From NCBI RefSeq assembly GCF_008692035.1, contig NZ_VTFG01000001.1:3349501-3413500 (forward strand): 64,000 nucleotides of DNA. Direction: 5' to 3'. This stretch comes from Pseudomonas marginalis (lineage in GTDB: Bacteria > Pseudomonadota > Gammaproteobacteria > Pseudomonadales > Pseudomonadaceae). Under the pieces are notes generated by a model. The model saw only the letters and a list, made by a program, of their open reading frames with translations, was not told where the DNA came from and made no database searches. Numbering within the stretch: the stretch's first letter is position 1; each line of letters opens with the position of its first letter. Both the position numbers and the translations under genes were made by a program. Positions 46,232 to 55,655 of this stretch are shown piece after piece.

Positions 46232-47197
46232 TCAGGGTGCCGGGCAAAAATGTTGATAGCCACGGATGGCCGGGGTGATGTCTTGCCCGAGAGCGTCAAG
46301 CAGCGTTACGCCCTGCCCCGCCTGGACCTGGCCGATAACATGCACCGGCCAACCGTCAGCCAGCAACGGCGCCAACTCGACGGGCGGCAGGGTGAACACC
46401 AGCACGTAGTCATCGCCGCCGCTCAATGCGGCGACCCGCGCCTCGTCATCACCGACAAACGCCAGCAACGCGTTGGACAGCGGCAGCTTCTGGCGCTCGA
46501 TCAACAGGCTGACAGCCGAGGCCTTGGCGATATGCCCGCAATCGGCCAGAAGACCGTCAGAAATATCCATCGCCGATGTGGCCTTGCCCCGTAGAGCCAG
46601 GCCCAGGGCCAACTGCGGTTGTGGCGACCAGTAATGGGCCAGCAGCGGGTCGGCAATCGCAGCATCGGCGCTGCGCTGCCCCAATACCAGCGGCAAGGCA
46701 CCGGCGGCATTACCCAACTCGCCGCCGACACACAAGAGATCGCCCGGCTGTGCGCCGCTGCGGGTCAACGCTTGACCGGCCGGGACACGTCCAAACACGG
46801 TCAGGGTCAGGCTCAGCGGACCGCGCGTGGTGTCGCCGCCCACCAGGCCCACACCGCAGTTTTGCGCCATGGCGTTCAACCCCTGGGCATAGCGTTGCAG
46901 CCAATCGGCATCGACGGTCGGCGTAGTGAGTGCGAGGGTAAACGCGAGGGGGTGGGCGCCCATGGCGGCCAGGTCGCTGACCGCCACGGCCAGCGAGCGC
47001 TGGCCGAGCAGGAACGGGTCACAGGGGTCGGCAAAGTGCACGCCGGCCACCAAGGTATCGGTGGAAATTGCCAGCTGCTCCCCGGCGGGGAGCGCCAGCA
47101 GGGCACAGTCGTCGCCGATCCCCAGGGCAATGCCCTCGCCGCCCTGTGCGCACGGCGCGGCGGCGAAGTACTGGTGGATCAGCTCGAACTCGCCCAT
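46232..47197 (-). CDS. thiL: Thiamine-monophosphate kinase
   Basis: Phosphorylates thiamine monophosphate to the active cofactor thiamine diphosphate. The 321-residue protein starts MGEFELIHQYFAA and has the ATP/Mg sequences LGIGDDCALL and AISTDTLVAGVHF, with GLVGGDTTRGP and AMDISDGLLADCGHIA. Length is normal. It follows nusB by 18 bases, the usual ribH-nusB-thiL order in Pseudomonas. Confidence 0.95.
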   Translation of the reverse strand: MGEFELIHQYFAAAPCAQGGEGIALGIGDDCALLALPAGEQLAISTDTLVAGVHFADPCDPFLLGQRSLAVAVSDLAAMGAHPLAFTLALTTPTVDADWLQRYAQGLNAMAQNCGVGLVGGDTTRGPLSLTLTVFGRVPAGQALTRSGAQPGDLLCVGGELGNAAGALPLVLGQRSADAAIADPLLAHYWSPQPQLALGLALRGKATSAMDISDGLLADCGHIAKASAVSLLIERQKLPLSNALLAFVGDDEARVAALSGGDDYVLVFTLPPVELAPLLADGWPVHVIGQVQAGQGVTLLDALGQDITPAIRGYQHFCPAP

Positions 47198-47215
47198 TCA
47201 GGACTCAAGCGCAGG

Positions 47216-47716
47216 TTAGCGCTTGTACGCCTTCACTTCGGCTTCACGCAGGCGCGGGGCCAGCTTGTCGAGCACGCCGTTGACGAACTTGTGACCGTCG
47301 GTCGAACCGTAGACTTTCGCCAGTTCGATGCCTTCGTTGATCACCACGCGGTACGGCACGTCGACGCGCTTGAGCAGCTCCCAGGTGGACAGGCGCAGTA
47401 CGGCCAGTTCAACCGGATCCAGCTCTTCGAGGGTCAGGTCCAGGCACGGCGTCAATGCCGCATCGATCTCGGCCAGGTTGGCCGGAACGCCGTGCAGGAT
47501 GTCGTGGAAGTAGCTCTGGTCGGCAAACGTGAAGTCGTTATCGACGCGAAACTGCGCTTCGATCTCGTTCAGCGAGGTGCCAGCCATGTGACGCTGGTAC
47601 AGCGCCTGGGTGGCAAGCTGGCGGGCAGCACGGCGCTTTTCGCTTTTCGAAGGCTTGCCGGCGTCCGCTGGACGCTCGTCGCGTGGGTTGAAGCAATCGC
47701 TCTCGTCGGAAATCAC
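47216..47716 (-). CDS. nusB: Transcription antitermination factor NusB
   Basis: Binds boxA RNA with NusE and supports antitermination of rRNA operons. It has 166 residues, all-helical: [26 protein letters not shown], and a C-terminal [29 protein letters not shown] that is diagnostic. It starts at a GTG (47714-47716) overlapping the stop of ribH, so the two are translationally coupled. Confidence 0.95.
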   Translation of the reverse strand: MISDESDCFNPRDERPADAGKPSKSEKRRAARQLATQALYQRHMAGTSLNEIEAQFRVDNDFTFADQSYFHDILHGVPANLAEIDAALTPCLDLTLEELDPVELAVLRLSTWELLKRVDVPYRVVINEGIELAKVYGSTDGHKFVNGVLDKLAPRLREAEVKAYKR

Positions 47717-48189
47717 TTGGCCTCCAACTGCGACAGCAGGCTGACCATTTCCAGGGCGGACAGGGCAGCTTCAGCGCCTTTGTTGCCGGCCTTGGTGCCG
47801 GAGCGCTCGATGGCTTGCTCGATGGAATCCACGGTCAGTACGCCGAAAGCGACTGGCACGCCGAACTCCATGGACACCTGGGCCAGGCCCTTGGTGCATT
47901 CGCCGGCCACGTATTCGAAGTGCGGAGTACCGCCACGAATGACCGCGCCCAGGGCGATGATCGCCGCGTATTCACCCTGCTGAGCAACTTTTTGCGCAAC
48001 CAGTGGAATTTCGAAGGCGCCAGGGGCGCGGATGATAGTGATGTCGCTCTCGCTCACACCGTGGCGAACCAGGGCATCCACGGCACCGCTTACCAGGCTT
48101 TCAACCACGAAGCTGTTGAAGCGGCCAACCACCAGGGCATAGCGGCCTTTGGGGGCGATGAAGGTACCTTCGATGGTCTTCAGGGTCAT
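47713..48189 (-). CDS. ribH: 6,7-Dimethyl-8-ribityllumazine synthase
   Basis: Condenses the ribityl-pyrimidine with 3,4-dihydroxy-2-butanone 4-phosphate in the penultimate riboflavin step. The 158-residue protein has [36 protein letters not shown] and [19 protein letters not shown], the substrate-binding motifs of the family. The usual name in P. aeruginosa is ribE; ribH is used here to avoid confusion with riboflavin synthase. Confidence 0.95.
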   Translation of the reverse strand: MTLKTIEGTFIAPKGRYALVVGRFNSFVVESLVSGAVDALVRHGVSESDITIIRAPGAFEIPLVAQKVAQQGEYAAIIALGAVIRGGTPHFEYVAGECTKGLAQVSMEFGVPVAFGVLTVDSIEQAIERSGTKAGNKGAEAALSALEMVSLLSQLEAK

Positions 48190-48277
48190 TCGACAAATCT
48201 CTTAAAGAGCCGGGACGCGAAAAGTGCGTCCCTCAGTGATGATTTAACCGCGAACAAGGGGCAAAAAGCGCCGGCCT

Positions 48278-49369
48278 TTATTCGGAGGGCACGTATTCTA
48301 CAACTTCCAGATCGAATCCGGATATCGCATTAAATTTCATCGGTGCGCTCATCAGGCGCATTTTGCGCACACCGAGGTCACGCAGGATCTGCGAACCGGC
48401 ACCGACGATGCTGTAGGTGGTCGGCGTTTTCACCTGGGTCTGCTCGGCGGTTTCGCGAATATGCGCGAGCAGCACGTCGCCATCCACCGGGTTACCCAGC
48501 AGCAGCACCACACCGCTGCCGGCCTCGGACACCGCAGCCATCGCGGCGCGCAGGCTCCAGCGGCCCGGTTGCTTGACCATCAGCAGGTCGCGCAGCGGGT
48601 CCATGTTGTGCACGCGCACCAGGGTCGGCTCGTCGGCGCAGATGGTGCCCAGGGTCAGGGCCATGTGCACGTCGCCTTCCACCGAATCACGGTAGGTCAC
48701 CAAATTGAATTGGCCCAGTTCGCTGTCCAGTGGCTGCTCGGCAATCCGCTGAACGGTACGTTCGTGGATCATCCGGTAGTGAATCAGGTCGGCAATGGTG
48801 CCGACCTTGATGTTGTGTTCGGCGGCAAAGGCTTCGAGTTCGGCGCGGCGGGCCATGGTGCCGTCGTCGTTCATCACTTCGCAGATCACGCCACAGGGCT
48901 CGAAACCGGCCATGCGCGCCAGGTCGCAGGCGGCTTCGGTGTGGCCGGCGCGAGCGAGGGTGCCGCCCGGTTGAGCCATCAACGGGAAGATGTGGCCGGG
49001 GCTGACGATGTCTTCGGCCTTGGCGTCCTTGGCGGCAGCGGCTTGCACGGTGCGGGCACGGTCGGCGGCGGAAATGCCGGTGGTGACGCCGGTGGTCGCT
49101 TCAATCGATACGGTGAACTTGGTACCAAACCCTGAACCATTGCGCGGCGCCATCAACGGCAGCTTGAGCAGCTCGCAGCGCTCGCGGCTCATGGGCATGC
49201 AGATCAAGCCACGGGCGTGCTTGGCCATGAAGTTGATGTGCTCAGGCTTGCAGGCCTCGGCGGCCATGATGATATCGCCTTCGTTTTCGCGGTCTTCGTC
49301 ATCCATCAGGATGACCATCTTGCCTTGGCGGATGTCTTCAACCAGTTCTTCGATGCTATTGAGCGCCAC
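48278..49369 (-). CDS. ribBA: DHBP synthase with degenerate GTP cyclohydrolase II domain
   Basis: The N-terminal ~200 residues are 3,4-dihydroxy-2-butanone-4-phosphate synthase, with the acidic metal-binding DDEDRENEGD at residues about 24-33 and RPGGTLARAGHTEAACDLA-type loop (QPGGTLARAGHTEAACD). The C-terminal ~150 residues resemble GTP cyclohydrolase II but lack the zinc Cys motif (CxxGDxxxxxxCDC); in its place is DSVEGDVHMALTLGTICADE. The domain is probably inactive or regulatory (RibBX type). Start is GTG at 49367-49369. Part of the rib cluster. Confidence 0.92.
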   Translation of the reverse strand: MALNSIEELVEDIRQGKMVILMDDEDRENEGDIIMAAEACKPEHINFMAKHARGLICMPMSRERCELLKLPLMAPRNGSGFGTKFTVSIEATTGVTTGISAADRARTVQAAAAKDAKAEDIVSPGHIFPLMAQPGGTLARAGHTEAACDLARMAGFEPCGVICEVMNDDGTMARRAELEAFAAEHNIKVGTIADLIHYRMIHERTVQRIAEQPLDSELGQFNLVTYRDSVEGDVHMALTLGTICADEPTLVRVHNMDPLRDLLMVKQPGRWSLRAAMAAVSEAGSGVVLLLGNPVDGDVLLAHIRETAEQTQVKTPTTYSIVGAGSQILRDLGVRKMRLMSAPMKFNAISGFDLEVVEYVPSE

Positions 49370-49384
49370 AGGGCACCCCCTTGG

Positions 49385-50047
49385 TCAGGATTTCAGGTAG
49401 CCGTTAGCGGCCAGAAAACTTTCGGTGATGTTACCGGCGGCAGGCTCTGCGGCCTTATCGCCCATAAGCAGGCGCTCCAGGTAACGGGCAAGCAAGTCGA
49501 CCTCCAGGTTCACCCGGCGACCAGGCTGGTACGACGCCATGATGGTCTCGCTCAGGGTGTGGGGAATGATGGTCAGTTCGAATTCGGCGCCATTCACGGC
49601 GTTCACGGTCAGGCTGGTGCCGTCGACGGTGATCGAGCCTTTGTGGGCAATGTACTTGGCCAGCTCCTTGGGCGCGCGGATGCGGAATTCCACGGCGCGC
49701 GCATTTTCGCTGCGGGCCACCACTTCGCCGACGCCGTCGACGTGGCCACTGACCAGGTGGCCGCCCAGGCGAGTGGTCGGGGTCAGGGCTTTTTCCAGGT
49801 TGACCGGGCTGCCGGCCTTGAGGTCGTTCATCGCGGTGCAGTCCAGGGTTTCCCGGCTGACGTCGGCGGCAAAGCCGTTGCCCGGCAGTTCGACGACGGT
49901 CAGGCACACGCCGCTGACGGCGATGCTGTCCCCCAGCTTGACGTCGCCGAGGTCGAGCTTGCCGGTTTCAACCAGCAGGCGCACGTCGCCGCCCTTGGGG
50001 GTCATGGCGCGGATGCTGCCGATGGATTCGATAATGCCGGTGAACAT
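49385..50047 (-). CDS. ribE: Riboflavin synthase (alpha subunit)
   Basis: Dismutates two lumazine molecules to riboflavin, the last step of the pathway. The 220-residue protein has two similar lumazine-binding barrels: MFTGIIESIGSIRAM and the second half starting VSGHVDGVGEVVARSE. IAVSGVCLTVVEL and VDGTSLTVNAVNG are the paired motifs. It lies 15 bases before ribBA and 47 after ribD. Called ribC in some Pseudomonas annotations. Confidence 0.94.
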   Translation of the reverse strand: MFTGIIESIGSIRAMTPKGGDVRLLVETGKLDLGDVKLGDSIAVSGVCLTVVELPGNGFAADVSRETLDCTAMNDLKAGSPVNLEKALTPTTRLGGHLVSGHVDGVGEVVARSENARAVEFRIRAPKELAKYIAHKGSITVDGTSLTVNAVNGAEFELTIIPHTLSETIMASYQPGRRVNLEVDLLARYLERLLMGDKAAEPAAGNITESFLAANGYLKS

Positions 50048-50094
50048 GGCCTTCTCCTGGAAAACGGTGCGGGCACTTGAGCGCCCGGTCAGAA

Positions 50095-51231
50095 TTATAC
50101 GCTCGCTGCTGGCACAGGGATGGCAGTGACTCGCCAGTCGTCGCCTACAGCGCGCATTTCAGTGATCTTGAGTTGGGGCGCGTCGGCCAGCTTCTCAAGT
50201 GGCCAGTCCAGCAAAGGCCGGGCAGCGGAGCCGAGGAACTTGCCGGCGACGAAAATCACGTATTCGTCCACCAGGCCCTGCTGGGCAAACGCGCCCGCCA
50301 GGCTTGGGCCGGCTTCCACCAAGACGTCGTTGACACCACGGGCGGCCAGCGCCACCAGCGCCGAGCGCAGGTCGACCTGGCCGTCCACGCCCGGCACCAC
50401 CAGGCATTCGGGGCCACGGGGGAACTGGTTCTCCGCGGTGACGCAGGTGATGACCAACGCCGGGCCGGCCTTGAAGAACGGTGCGTTGAGCGGCACGCGC
50501 AAACGGCCGTCGATCAGCACACGCAGCGGCGGGCGCGACATGGCCAGGGCCGTGGTGGCGTCGTCCAGGCCGAGTTCGGCGGCGCGTACGGTCAGGCGTG
50601 CGCCGTCGGCCAATACGGTGTCGGCACCGGTCAGCACCACGCTGGCTTCGGCGCGCAGGCGCTGCACGGCGGCGCGGGCGGCGGGGCCGGTGATCCATTG
50701 GCTTTCGCCGCTGGCCATGGCAGTGCGGCCGTCCAAACTCATCGCCAGCTTGACCCGCACAAACGGCAGGCCATGCTCCATACGCTTGAGGAAGCCCTTA
50801 TTCAGGGCCCTGGCTTCACCTTCCAGCACGCCGCTGCGCACCTCGATTCCGGCCTGGGCCAGGCGCTGCATGCCGCGCCCGGCGACTTCCGGGTTGGGGT
50901 CCTGCATCGCTGCGACCACCCGCGCCAGCCCGGCACTCACCAGCGCATCGGCGCACGGCGGGGTGTGGCCGTAGTGGCTGCAGGGCTCGAGGGTTACGTA
51001 CGCCGTGGCGCCGCGCGCCTTGTCACCGGCAGCCCGCAAGGCATGCACTTCCGCATGGGGCTCGCCGGTGCGCACATGCCAGCCTTCGCCGACAATCTGC
51101 CCAGCGCGGACAATCACGCAGCCCACACGCGGGTTGGGGTGGGTGGTGTACAGGCCGTTGCGCGCCAGTTCGAGGGCGCGGGCCATGTAATGAGCGTCCA
51201 GCACAGCCTGTTCAGCAGAAAGTGGGTTCAT
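50095..51231 (-). CDS. ribD: Bifunctional pyrimidine deaminase/reductase RibD
   Basis: Deaminates and then reduces the pyrimidine intermediate in riboflavin synthesis. The N-terminal deaminase has zinc-site sequences [14 protein letters not shown] and [18 protein letters not shown]. The C-terminal reductase begins near [23 protein letters not shown] and includes [15 protein letters not shown]. The 378-residue length is typical. Its start overlaps the nrdR stop by four bases. Confidence 0.95.
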   Translation of the reverse strand: MNPLSAEQAVLDAHYMARALELARNGLYTTHPNPRVGCVIVRAGQIVGEGWHVRTGEPHAEVHALRAAGDKARGATAYVTLEPCSHYGHTPPCADALVSAGLARVVAAMQDPNPEVAGRGMQRLAQAGIEVRSGVLEGEARALNKGFLKRMEHGLPFVRVKLAMSLDGRTAMASGESQWITGPAARAAVQRLRAEASVVLTGADTVLADGARLTVRAAELGLDDATTALAMSRPPLRVLIDGRLRVPLNAPFFKAGPALVITCVTAENQFPRGPECLVVPGVDGQVDLRSALVALAARGVNDVLVEAGPSLAGAFAQQGLVDEYVIFVAGKFLGSAARPLLDWPLEKLADAPQLKITEMRAVGDDWRVTAIPVPAASV

Positions 51232-51698
51232 TCTTTGACCGGCTCACGGGCCAGGCGGTCGATCTCTTCGCGGAACTCGTTGAGGTCCTGGAAGCGTCGA
51301 TACACCGAGGCGAAACGGATATAGGCGACTTCGTCGAGCTTTTGCAGCTCGCCCATCACCAGCTCTCCCACCACCAGGCTCTTGACCTCGCGTTCGCCGG
51401 TGGCGCGCAGCTTGTGCTTGATATGCGCCAGCGCCGCCTCCAGCCGCTCGACACTCACCGGGCGTTTTTCCAGGGCGCGCTGCATACCGGCGCGCAGTTT
51501 TTCTTCGTCGAAGGGCTGGCGGCTGCCGTCGGACTTGATCAGGCGCGGCAATACCAGTTCGGCGGTTTCGAAGGTGGTGAAACGTTCACCGCAGCCAGAG
51601 GCCAGGCATTCGCGCCGGCGACGCACTTGATCGCCCTCGGCGACCAGACGCGAGTCAATGACCTTGGTGTCGTTGGCACCGCAGAAGGGACAGTGCAT
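51228..51698 (-). CDS. nrdR: Transcriptional repressor NrdR
   Basis: A zinc-ribbon/ATP-cone repressor of ribonucleotide reductase genes that senses dATP/ATP. The 156-residue protein begins [17 protein letters not shown], with the second Cys pair in [14 protein letters not shown]. The ATP-cone follows ([33 protein letters not shown]). The ATG at 51696-51698 is the zinc-ribbon start; the open frame continues upstream without features. It leads the rib cluster, as in many bacteria. Confidence 0.95.
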   Translation of the reverse strand: MHCPFCGANDTKVIDSRLVAEGDQVRRRRECLASGCGERFTTFETAELVLPRLIKSDGSRQPFDEEKLRAGMQRALEKRPVSVERLEAALAHIKHKLRATGEREVKSLVVGELVMGELQKLDEVAYIRFASVYRRFQDLNEFREEIDRLAREPVKE

Positions 51699-51838
51699 GG
51701 TGGCAGGCAACAAAAAAAGGGAGGGCCATGGTAGCGCATCCCTGTGGCAAGACAAGCCATAGCCTTTACGGTATATAGGCAGGCCTATATGTTTCTTATA
51801 TTTCAAGCCACGGATTTTGTCCTTTTCTGGAGCCGTAC

Positions 51839-52294
51839 ATGCAGTTACGACCACTTGTTTTGCTCACCGTGTTCAGTGTCCTGGTCGCCTGCAGCAGCGA
51901 AGCCCCCAAGCCGGCCGCCCCTCAACCGACGCCCGCACAAGAGAAAAAAGTCCCCGGCATTGAAGACCTCGGTCCCCTGCCCGCCTATCAACGCGAAATC
52001 AGCGGCAGCCTCACCAACGTACCGGCCGGCGCCGAAGTCGAGATGGCGCTGCTGGTGATCGATGACCGTTCGCGCCCGCAACAACTGTTGGCGAGCAGCG
52101 TCTTGACCGGCAACGGCAAGCCCCTGGCCTTCCGCCTGCGCTACAACCCCGAGGCGTTCCCAGCCGGTGCGCGGGTTGAATTGCGTGGCCGTGCCAGCCA
52201 ATCCGGCCAGTTGATCCTGCACCTGCCTGCCGTGCGCATCACCCAGGCGATCACCCAGACCACCGGCCCTCTGGAACTCGTCAAGGCGCCATGA
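51839..52294 (+). CDS. YbaY/YscW-like lipoprotein
   Basis: A 151-residue predicted lipoprotein with lipobox SVLVAC (Cys at residue 18), a Pro-rich linker ([16 protein letters not shown]) and a beta-sandwich domain. The domain starts [23 protein letters not shown], of the type shared by E. coli YbaY and type III pilotin-like proteins. Function unknown. It overlaps the start of the downstream methyltransferase gene (ATGA). Confidence 0.75.
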   Translation: MQLRPLVLLTVFSVLVACSSEAPKPAAPQPTPAQEKKVPGIEDLGPLPAYQREISGSLTNVPAGAEVEMALLVIDDRSRPQQLLASSVLTGNGKPLAFRLRYNPEAFPAGARVELRGRASQSGQLILHLPAVRITQAITQTTGPLELVKAP

Positions 52295-52953
52295 CGCCGC
52301 CGCTGGACTTGCAGCGCGCCCTGAGCGCGCTGATCGGCGACGCCCAACTGGTGCCCTGCCCGCTGCCGGGCACCGCGCTTTCATTGTGGCTGCTGGATGC
52401 GGACAACATGAACCGCGCCTTCAGCCCCGAGGAAACCCGACGCATCCTGCATGAACCGCCCTACTGGAGTTTTTGCTGGGCCAGCGGCTTGGCGCTGGCG
52501 CGGTATCTGGCGGCGAACCCGCAATGGGTGAAAGGCAAGCGCGTGCTGGATTTCGGCGCGGGCTCCGGTGTGGCCGGGATTGCCGCGGTCAAAGCCGGCG
52601 CGCTGGAAGTGGTGGCCTGCGACCTGGACCCGCTGGCGTTAGCGTCCTGCCGGGCGAATGCCGAACTCAACGGTGTGGAACTGAGTTACTCGGCGGACTT
52701 TTTCGCCGAAGCCGATCGCTTCGACCTGATCCTGGTCGCCGACGTGCTCTACGACCGCGCCAACCTGCCGTTGCTCGACCACTTCCTCAGCCGAGGCCGC
52801 GAAGCGCTGGTGGCGGACTCGCGCGTGCGGGACTTCCAGCACCCGGCTTATCAACGGCTGGAGATACTCGATGCACTGACGTTGCCGGACTTGGCCGAGC
52901 CTTGGGAGTTTCGCAAGGTGAGCCTGTACCATTCGCGGCGCCAGCCCTTATAG
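52291..52953 (+). CDS. SAM-dependent methyltransferase (METTL20/Nnt1-like)
   Basis: A class I methyltransferase of 220 residues: PPYWSFCWASGLALARYLA, then motif I VLDFGAGSGVAGIAAVKAGA, an acidic motif II (VVACDLDPLALASCRAN) and the DLILVADVLYDRANLP region. This pattern matches lysine methyltransferases of the ETFB/Nnt1 group, though the target cannot be told from sequence. It is translationally coupled to the YbaY-like gene and precedes cnoX by 32 bases. Confidence 0.82.
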   Translation: MTPPLDLQRALSALIGDAQLVPCPLPGTALSLWLLDADNMNRAFSPEETRRILHEPPYWSFCWASGLALARYLAANPQWVKGKRVLDFGAGSGVAGIAAVKAGALEVVACDLDPLALASCRANAELNGVELSYSADFFAEADRFDLILVADVLYDRANLPLLDHFLSRGREALVADSRVRDFQHPAYQRLEILDALTLPDLAEPWEFRKVSLYHSRRQPL

Positions 52954-52985
52954 TTGCCCCATTCCCGCTTTATTCGAGACGCCCC

Positions 52986-53858
52986 ATGAGTGAACCCACG
53001 CCGTACATCTTCGACGTCACCAGCGCCAATTTCGACCAGGCCGTGATCCAGAACTCCTTCGAAAAACCCGTGCTCGTGGATTTCTGGGCCGAGTGGTGCG
53101 CGCCGTGCAAGGCGTTGATGCCGATGCTGGCGCAGATTGCCCAGAGTTATCAGGGTGAGCTGCTGCTGGCCAAGGTCGATTGCGAGGCGGAGCAGGACAT
53201 CGTCGCGCGCTTTGGCATTCAAAGCCTGCCGACGGTGGTGCTGTTCAAGGATGGCCAGCCGGTGGATGGGTTTGCCGGGGCGCAGCCGGAGTCGGCGGTG
53301 CGGGCGCTGCTGGAGCCTCACGTGAAGATGCCACCACCGGCGGCGGCTGACCCACTGGAGCAGGCCCAGGCGCTGTTTGCCGATGGCCGCATCAGCGACG
53401 CCGAGGCCGTGCTGGTGGCGCTGCTGGGTGAAGACAACACCAACGCCGCCGCGTTGATTCTGTACGCCCGTTGCCTGGCCGAACGCGGTGAGTTGGGTGA
53501 AGCCCAAACCGTGCTCGATGCGGTGAAGAGCGATGACCACAAAGCAGCGCTCGCCGGCGCCAAGGCGCAAATCACCTTCCTGCGCCAGGCCGCCGACCTG
53601 CCGGACGCCGCCGAGCTGAAAAGCCGCCTGGCGCAAAACCCGCAGGATGACGAAGCCGCCTATCAACTGGCGATTCAGCAACTGGCGCGCCAGCAGTACG
53701 ACGCGGCGCTGGAAGGCTTGCTCAAGCTGTTTATCCGCAACCGCAGCTACAGCGAAGGCCTGCCGCACAAGACCTTGCTGCAGGTATTCGAACTGTTGGG
53801 CAATGATCACCCGCTGGTGACCGTGTACCGCCGCAAGTTGTTCGCCGCGCTGTACTAA
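52986..53858 (+). CDS. cnoX: Thioredoxin-TPR chaperedoxin CnoX (YbbN)
   Basis: A 290-residue protein: thioredoxin domain (residues about 1-110) with FWAEWCAPCKALMPML, followed by TPR-like helices (EQAQALFADGRISDAEAVLVAL, QLAIQQLARQQYDAALEGLL) and the end NDHPLVTVYRRKLFAAL. In E. coli, CnoX protects proteins from chlorine stress and passes them to GroEL. The E. coli thioredoxin site lacks one Cys, whereas this protein retains CAPC. Start at ATG 52986. Convergent with a small hypothetical gene. Confidence 0.9.
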   Translation: MSEPTPYIFDVTSANFDQAVIQNSFEKPVLVDFWAEWCAPCKALMPMLAQIAQSYQGELLLAKVDCEAEQDIVARFGIQSLPTVVLFKDGQPVDGFAGAQPESAVRALLEPHVKMPPPAAADPLEQAQALFADGRISDAEAVLVALLGEDNTNAAALILYARCLAERGELGEAQTVLDAVKSDDHKAALAGAKAQITFLRQAADLPDAAELKSRLAQNPQDDEAAYQLAIQQLARQQYDAALEGLLKLFIRNRSYSEGLPHKTLLQVFELLGNDHPLVTVYRRKLFAALY

Positions 53859-54202
53859 TCGCCGATCCAACTGTACAGCGGCGTATCCCCGCCGCTGGCC
53901 ACCTTGACCTTGGCGCTATGGCGCAGGCGCACCAACAGGCGCTTGCCCGCCGCGGCATCCCCCGCCAAACCTTCCAGTCGATCAAGCAGTTCCAGGCCAC
54001 TGAGTTGCCCGGCGTTGCGCAACAGGTCCTGGGCGTTCTGCCACAGATCATCGTTCGGCTTGACCGGCGCTGCCGGCGCGGCGGGCGCACTTGCCATGGG
54101 CGTTGCCTGCAACTGCGCGCCGAGTCGTGCCCAATCGCCGTCGTCCAGCTCCAGGGTCAAGTCCACCGGCAGGTCGCCGATGGTTCCACGAATTCGCAAC
54201 AT
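53855..54202 (-). CDS. Small hypothetical protein (115 aa)
   Basis: Not recognised. The product starts MLRIRGTIGDLPVDLTLELDD, a beta-strand-like region, then a Pro/Ala-rich linker (PMASAPAAPAAPVKP), a helical NDDLWQNAQDLLRNAGQLSG and a basic end (RLRHSAKVKVASGGD). Cytoplasmic, no signal peptide. The ATG at 54200-54202 fits this sequence best. The stop overlaps the cnoX stop by four bases on the opposite strand. It is divergent from the zinc-linked operon. Confidence 0.65.
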   Translation of the reverse strand: MLRIRGTIGDLPVDLTLELDDGDWARLGAQLQATPMASAPAAPAAPVKPNDDLWQNAQDLLRNAGQLSGLELLDRLEGLAGDAAAGKRLLVRLRHSAKVKVASGGDTPLYSWIGD

Positions 54203-54288
54203 CGTCCTTACTCCTGCATTTTTTCTGACGAGCATGCTCCCATGCGGCTTGCGCAACGCCAAGCGGGCGGGCAAACTCTCGGCACTAT

Positions 54289-54308
54289 TGTTATAAGATC
54301 ACATAACA
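54289..54308. promoter_or_regulatory. Inverted repeat before the His-rich gene (Zur-like)
   Basis: TGTTAT and its inverse ATAACA flank AAGATCAC (54289-54308). The half-sites look like Zur boxes, but the known Zur consensus has a three-base rather than eight-base gap. TTATAAGAT within it also resembles a -10 element. Confidence 0.4.
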
Positions 54309-54334
54309 AAACTTTCATCTCCTGGAGCTTTCCC

Positions 54335-54937
54335 ATGCGCCGTCTGTTGCTTGCTTTGCCGTTTGCCCTGTTGCCACTCGCCATCGCTCACGCTGCCGAC
54401 GAGCATGACCACGATCACGAACACGGCAGCCTCGGCGCCCACGAACATGGCGTCGGCCGCCTTAACGCGGTACTCGACGGCCAGGCCCTGGAGCTTGAAC
54501 TGGACAGCCCGGCGATGAACCTGGTGGGTTTCGAACACCTCGCCACCAGCGCAGCCGACAAAGCCAAGGTCGCCGCTGCACGCAAACAACTGGAGAACCC
54601 ACTGGCGCTGTTCAACCTGCCCAAGGCCGCGGGTTGCGTGATCAGCTCCCAGGAACTCAACAGCCCGCTGTTCGGCGACAAACCGGAAGCCGACCACGAT
54701 GACGATGATCATGATGACGACGCCAAAGACGGCGCCCACGAGCATCATCACGATCACAGTGAAATCCACGCCCACTACCAATTCACCTGTGCCACGCCGA
54801 CCGCCCTGGGCAACCTGGACCTGACCCAGGTGTTCAAGACCTTCCCCGCCACCCAGAAAATTCAGGTACAACTGATCGGCCCGAGCGGCCAGCAAGGTGT
54901 TGAAGCGACCGCCACCGCAGCCACCCTGAAGTTCTGA
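54335..54937 (+). CDS. DUF2796 (ZrgA-like) histidine-rich periplasmic protein
   Basis: A 200-residue secreted protein with a signal peptide (LPFALLPLAIAHAADE). A His/Asp-rich N-terminal segment (EHDHDHEHGSLGAHEHG) and a second one in the middle (DHDDDDHDDDAKD, then HEHHHDHSEIHAH) are likely metal-binding. DUF2796/ZrgA proteins are linked to zinc uptake. It has one pair of Cys residues (AAGCVIS, FTCATP). It starts a four-gene operon with an ABC ATPase, a permease and a DUF3299 protein. Confidence 0.85.
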   Translation: MRRLLLALPFALLPLAIAHAADEHDHDHEHGSLGAHEHGVGRLNAVLDGQALELELDSPAMNLVGFEHLATSAADKAKVAAARKQLENPLALFNLPKAAGCVISSQELNSPLFGDKPEADHDDDDHDDDAKDGAHEHHHDHSEIHAHYQFTCATPTALGNLDLTQVFKTFPATQKIQVQLIGPSGQQGVEATATAATLKF

Positions 54938-54943
54938 GTGCCC

Positions 54944-55654
54944 ATGACCCACCCATTGATCGAACTGTCTGACCTGGGCTTCAACTGGCCCGGTCACCCA
55001 CAGTTGCTGGACATCCCCGCGTTCCGCCTGGAAGCGGGGGAAACCCTGTTTCTGAAGGGGCCGAGCGGCAGTGGCAAAACCACCTTGCTCGGCCTGCTCG
55101 GCGGTGTGCAGAAGCCCAGCCAGGGCAGCATCCGCCTGCTCGGCCAGGAGCTGACCGAACTCTCGGCCGGCGCCCGGGACCGCTTTCGTGTTGACCACAC
55201 CGGCTATATCTTCCAGCAGTTCAACCTGCTGCCGTTCCTGTCGGTGCGCGAGAACGTCGAGTTGCCCTGCCACTTTTCCAAGCTGCGCGCGCAACGGGCG
55301 ATCCAACGCCACGGCAGCGTCGACCAGGCCGCCGCGACCTTGCTGGCGCACCTGGGTTTGAAGGACAAAGACCTGCTGGAGCGCCGTGCCGACTCGTTGT
55401 CCATCGGCCAACAGCAACGGGTGGCCGCCGCCCGTGCACTGATCGGCCAACCGGAGTTGGTGATCGCCGACGAGCCCACTTCCGCCCTGGACTACGACGC
55501 CCGCGAAGCCTTCATTCGACTGCTGTTCGCCGAATGCCGCGAAGCCGGCGCCAGCCTGTTGTTTGTCAGCCATGACCAGAGCCTGGCGCCGCTGTTCGAC
55601 CGCAACCTGTCGCTGGCCGAACTCAATCGCGCCGCCACGCCCGCAGAGGTTTGA
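54944..55654 (+). CDS. ABC transporter ATP-binding protein (LolD/MacB type)
   Basis: A 236-residue nucleotide-binding subunit: Walker A GPSGSGKTTLL, Q-loop FQQFNLLPFLSVRENVEL, signature LSIGQQQRVAAARAL and Walker B LVIADEPTSALD. It has the LolD/FtsE-like features of the MacB superfamily, which moves substrates between inner membrane and periplasm rather than importing. The ATG at 54944 is seven bases past the upstream stop. Pairs with the following permease. Confidence 0.92.
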   Translation: MTHPLIELSDLGFNWPGHPQLLDIPAFRLEAGETLFLKGPSGSGKTTLLGLLGGVQKPSQGSIRLLGQELTELSAGARDRFRVDHTGYIFQQFNLLPFLSVRENVELPCHFSKLRAQRAIQRHGSVDQAAATLLAHLGLKDKDLLERRADSLSIGQQQRVAAARALIGQPELVIADEPTSALDYDAREAFIRLLFAECREAGASLLFVSHDQSLAPLFDRNLSLAELNRAATPAEV

Positions 55655-55655
55655 G

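Noticed and set aside
48190-51838. FMN riboswitch in the rib gene region
   Set aside because: Gaps between the rib genes are too short and lack the conserved RFN stems; nothing similar is seen before nrdR.
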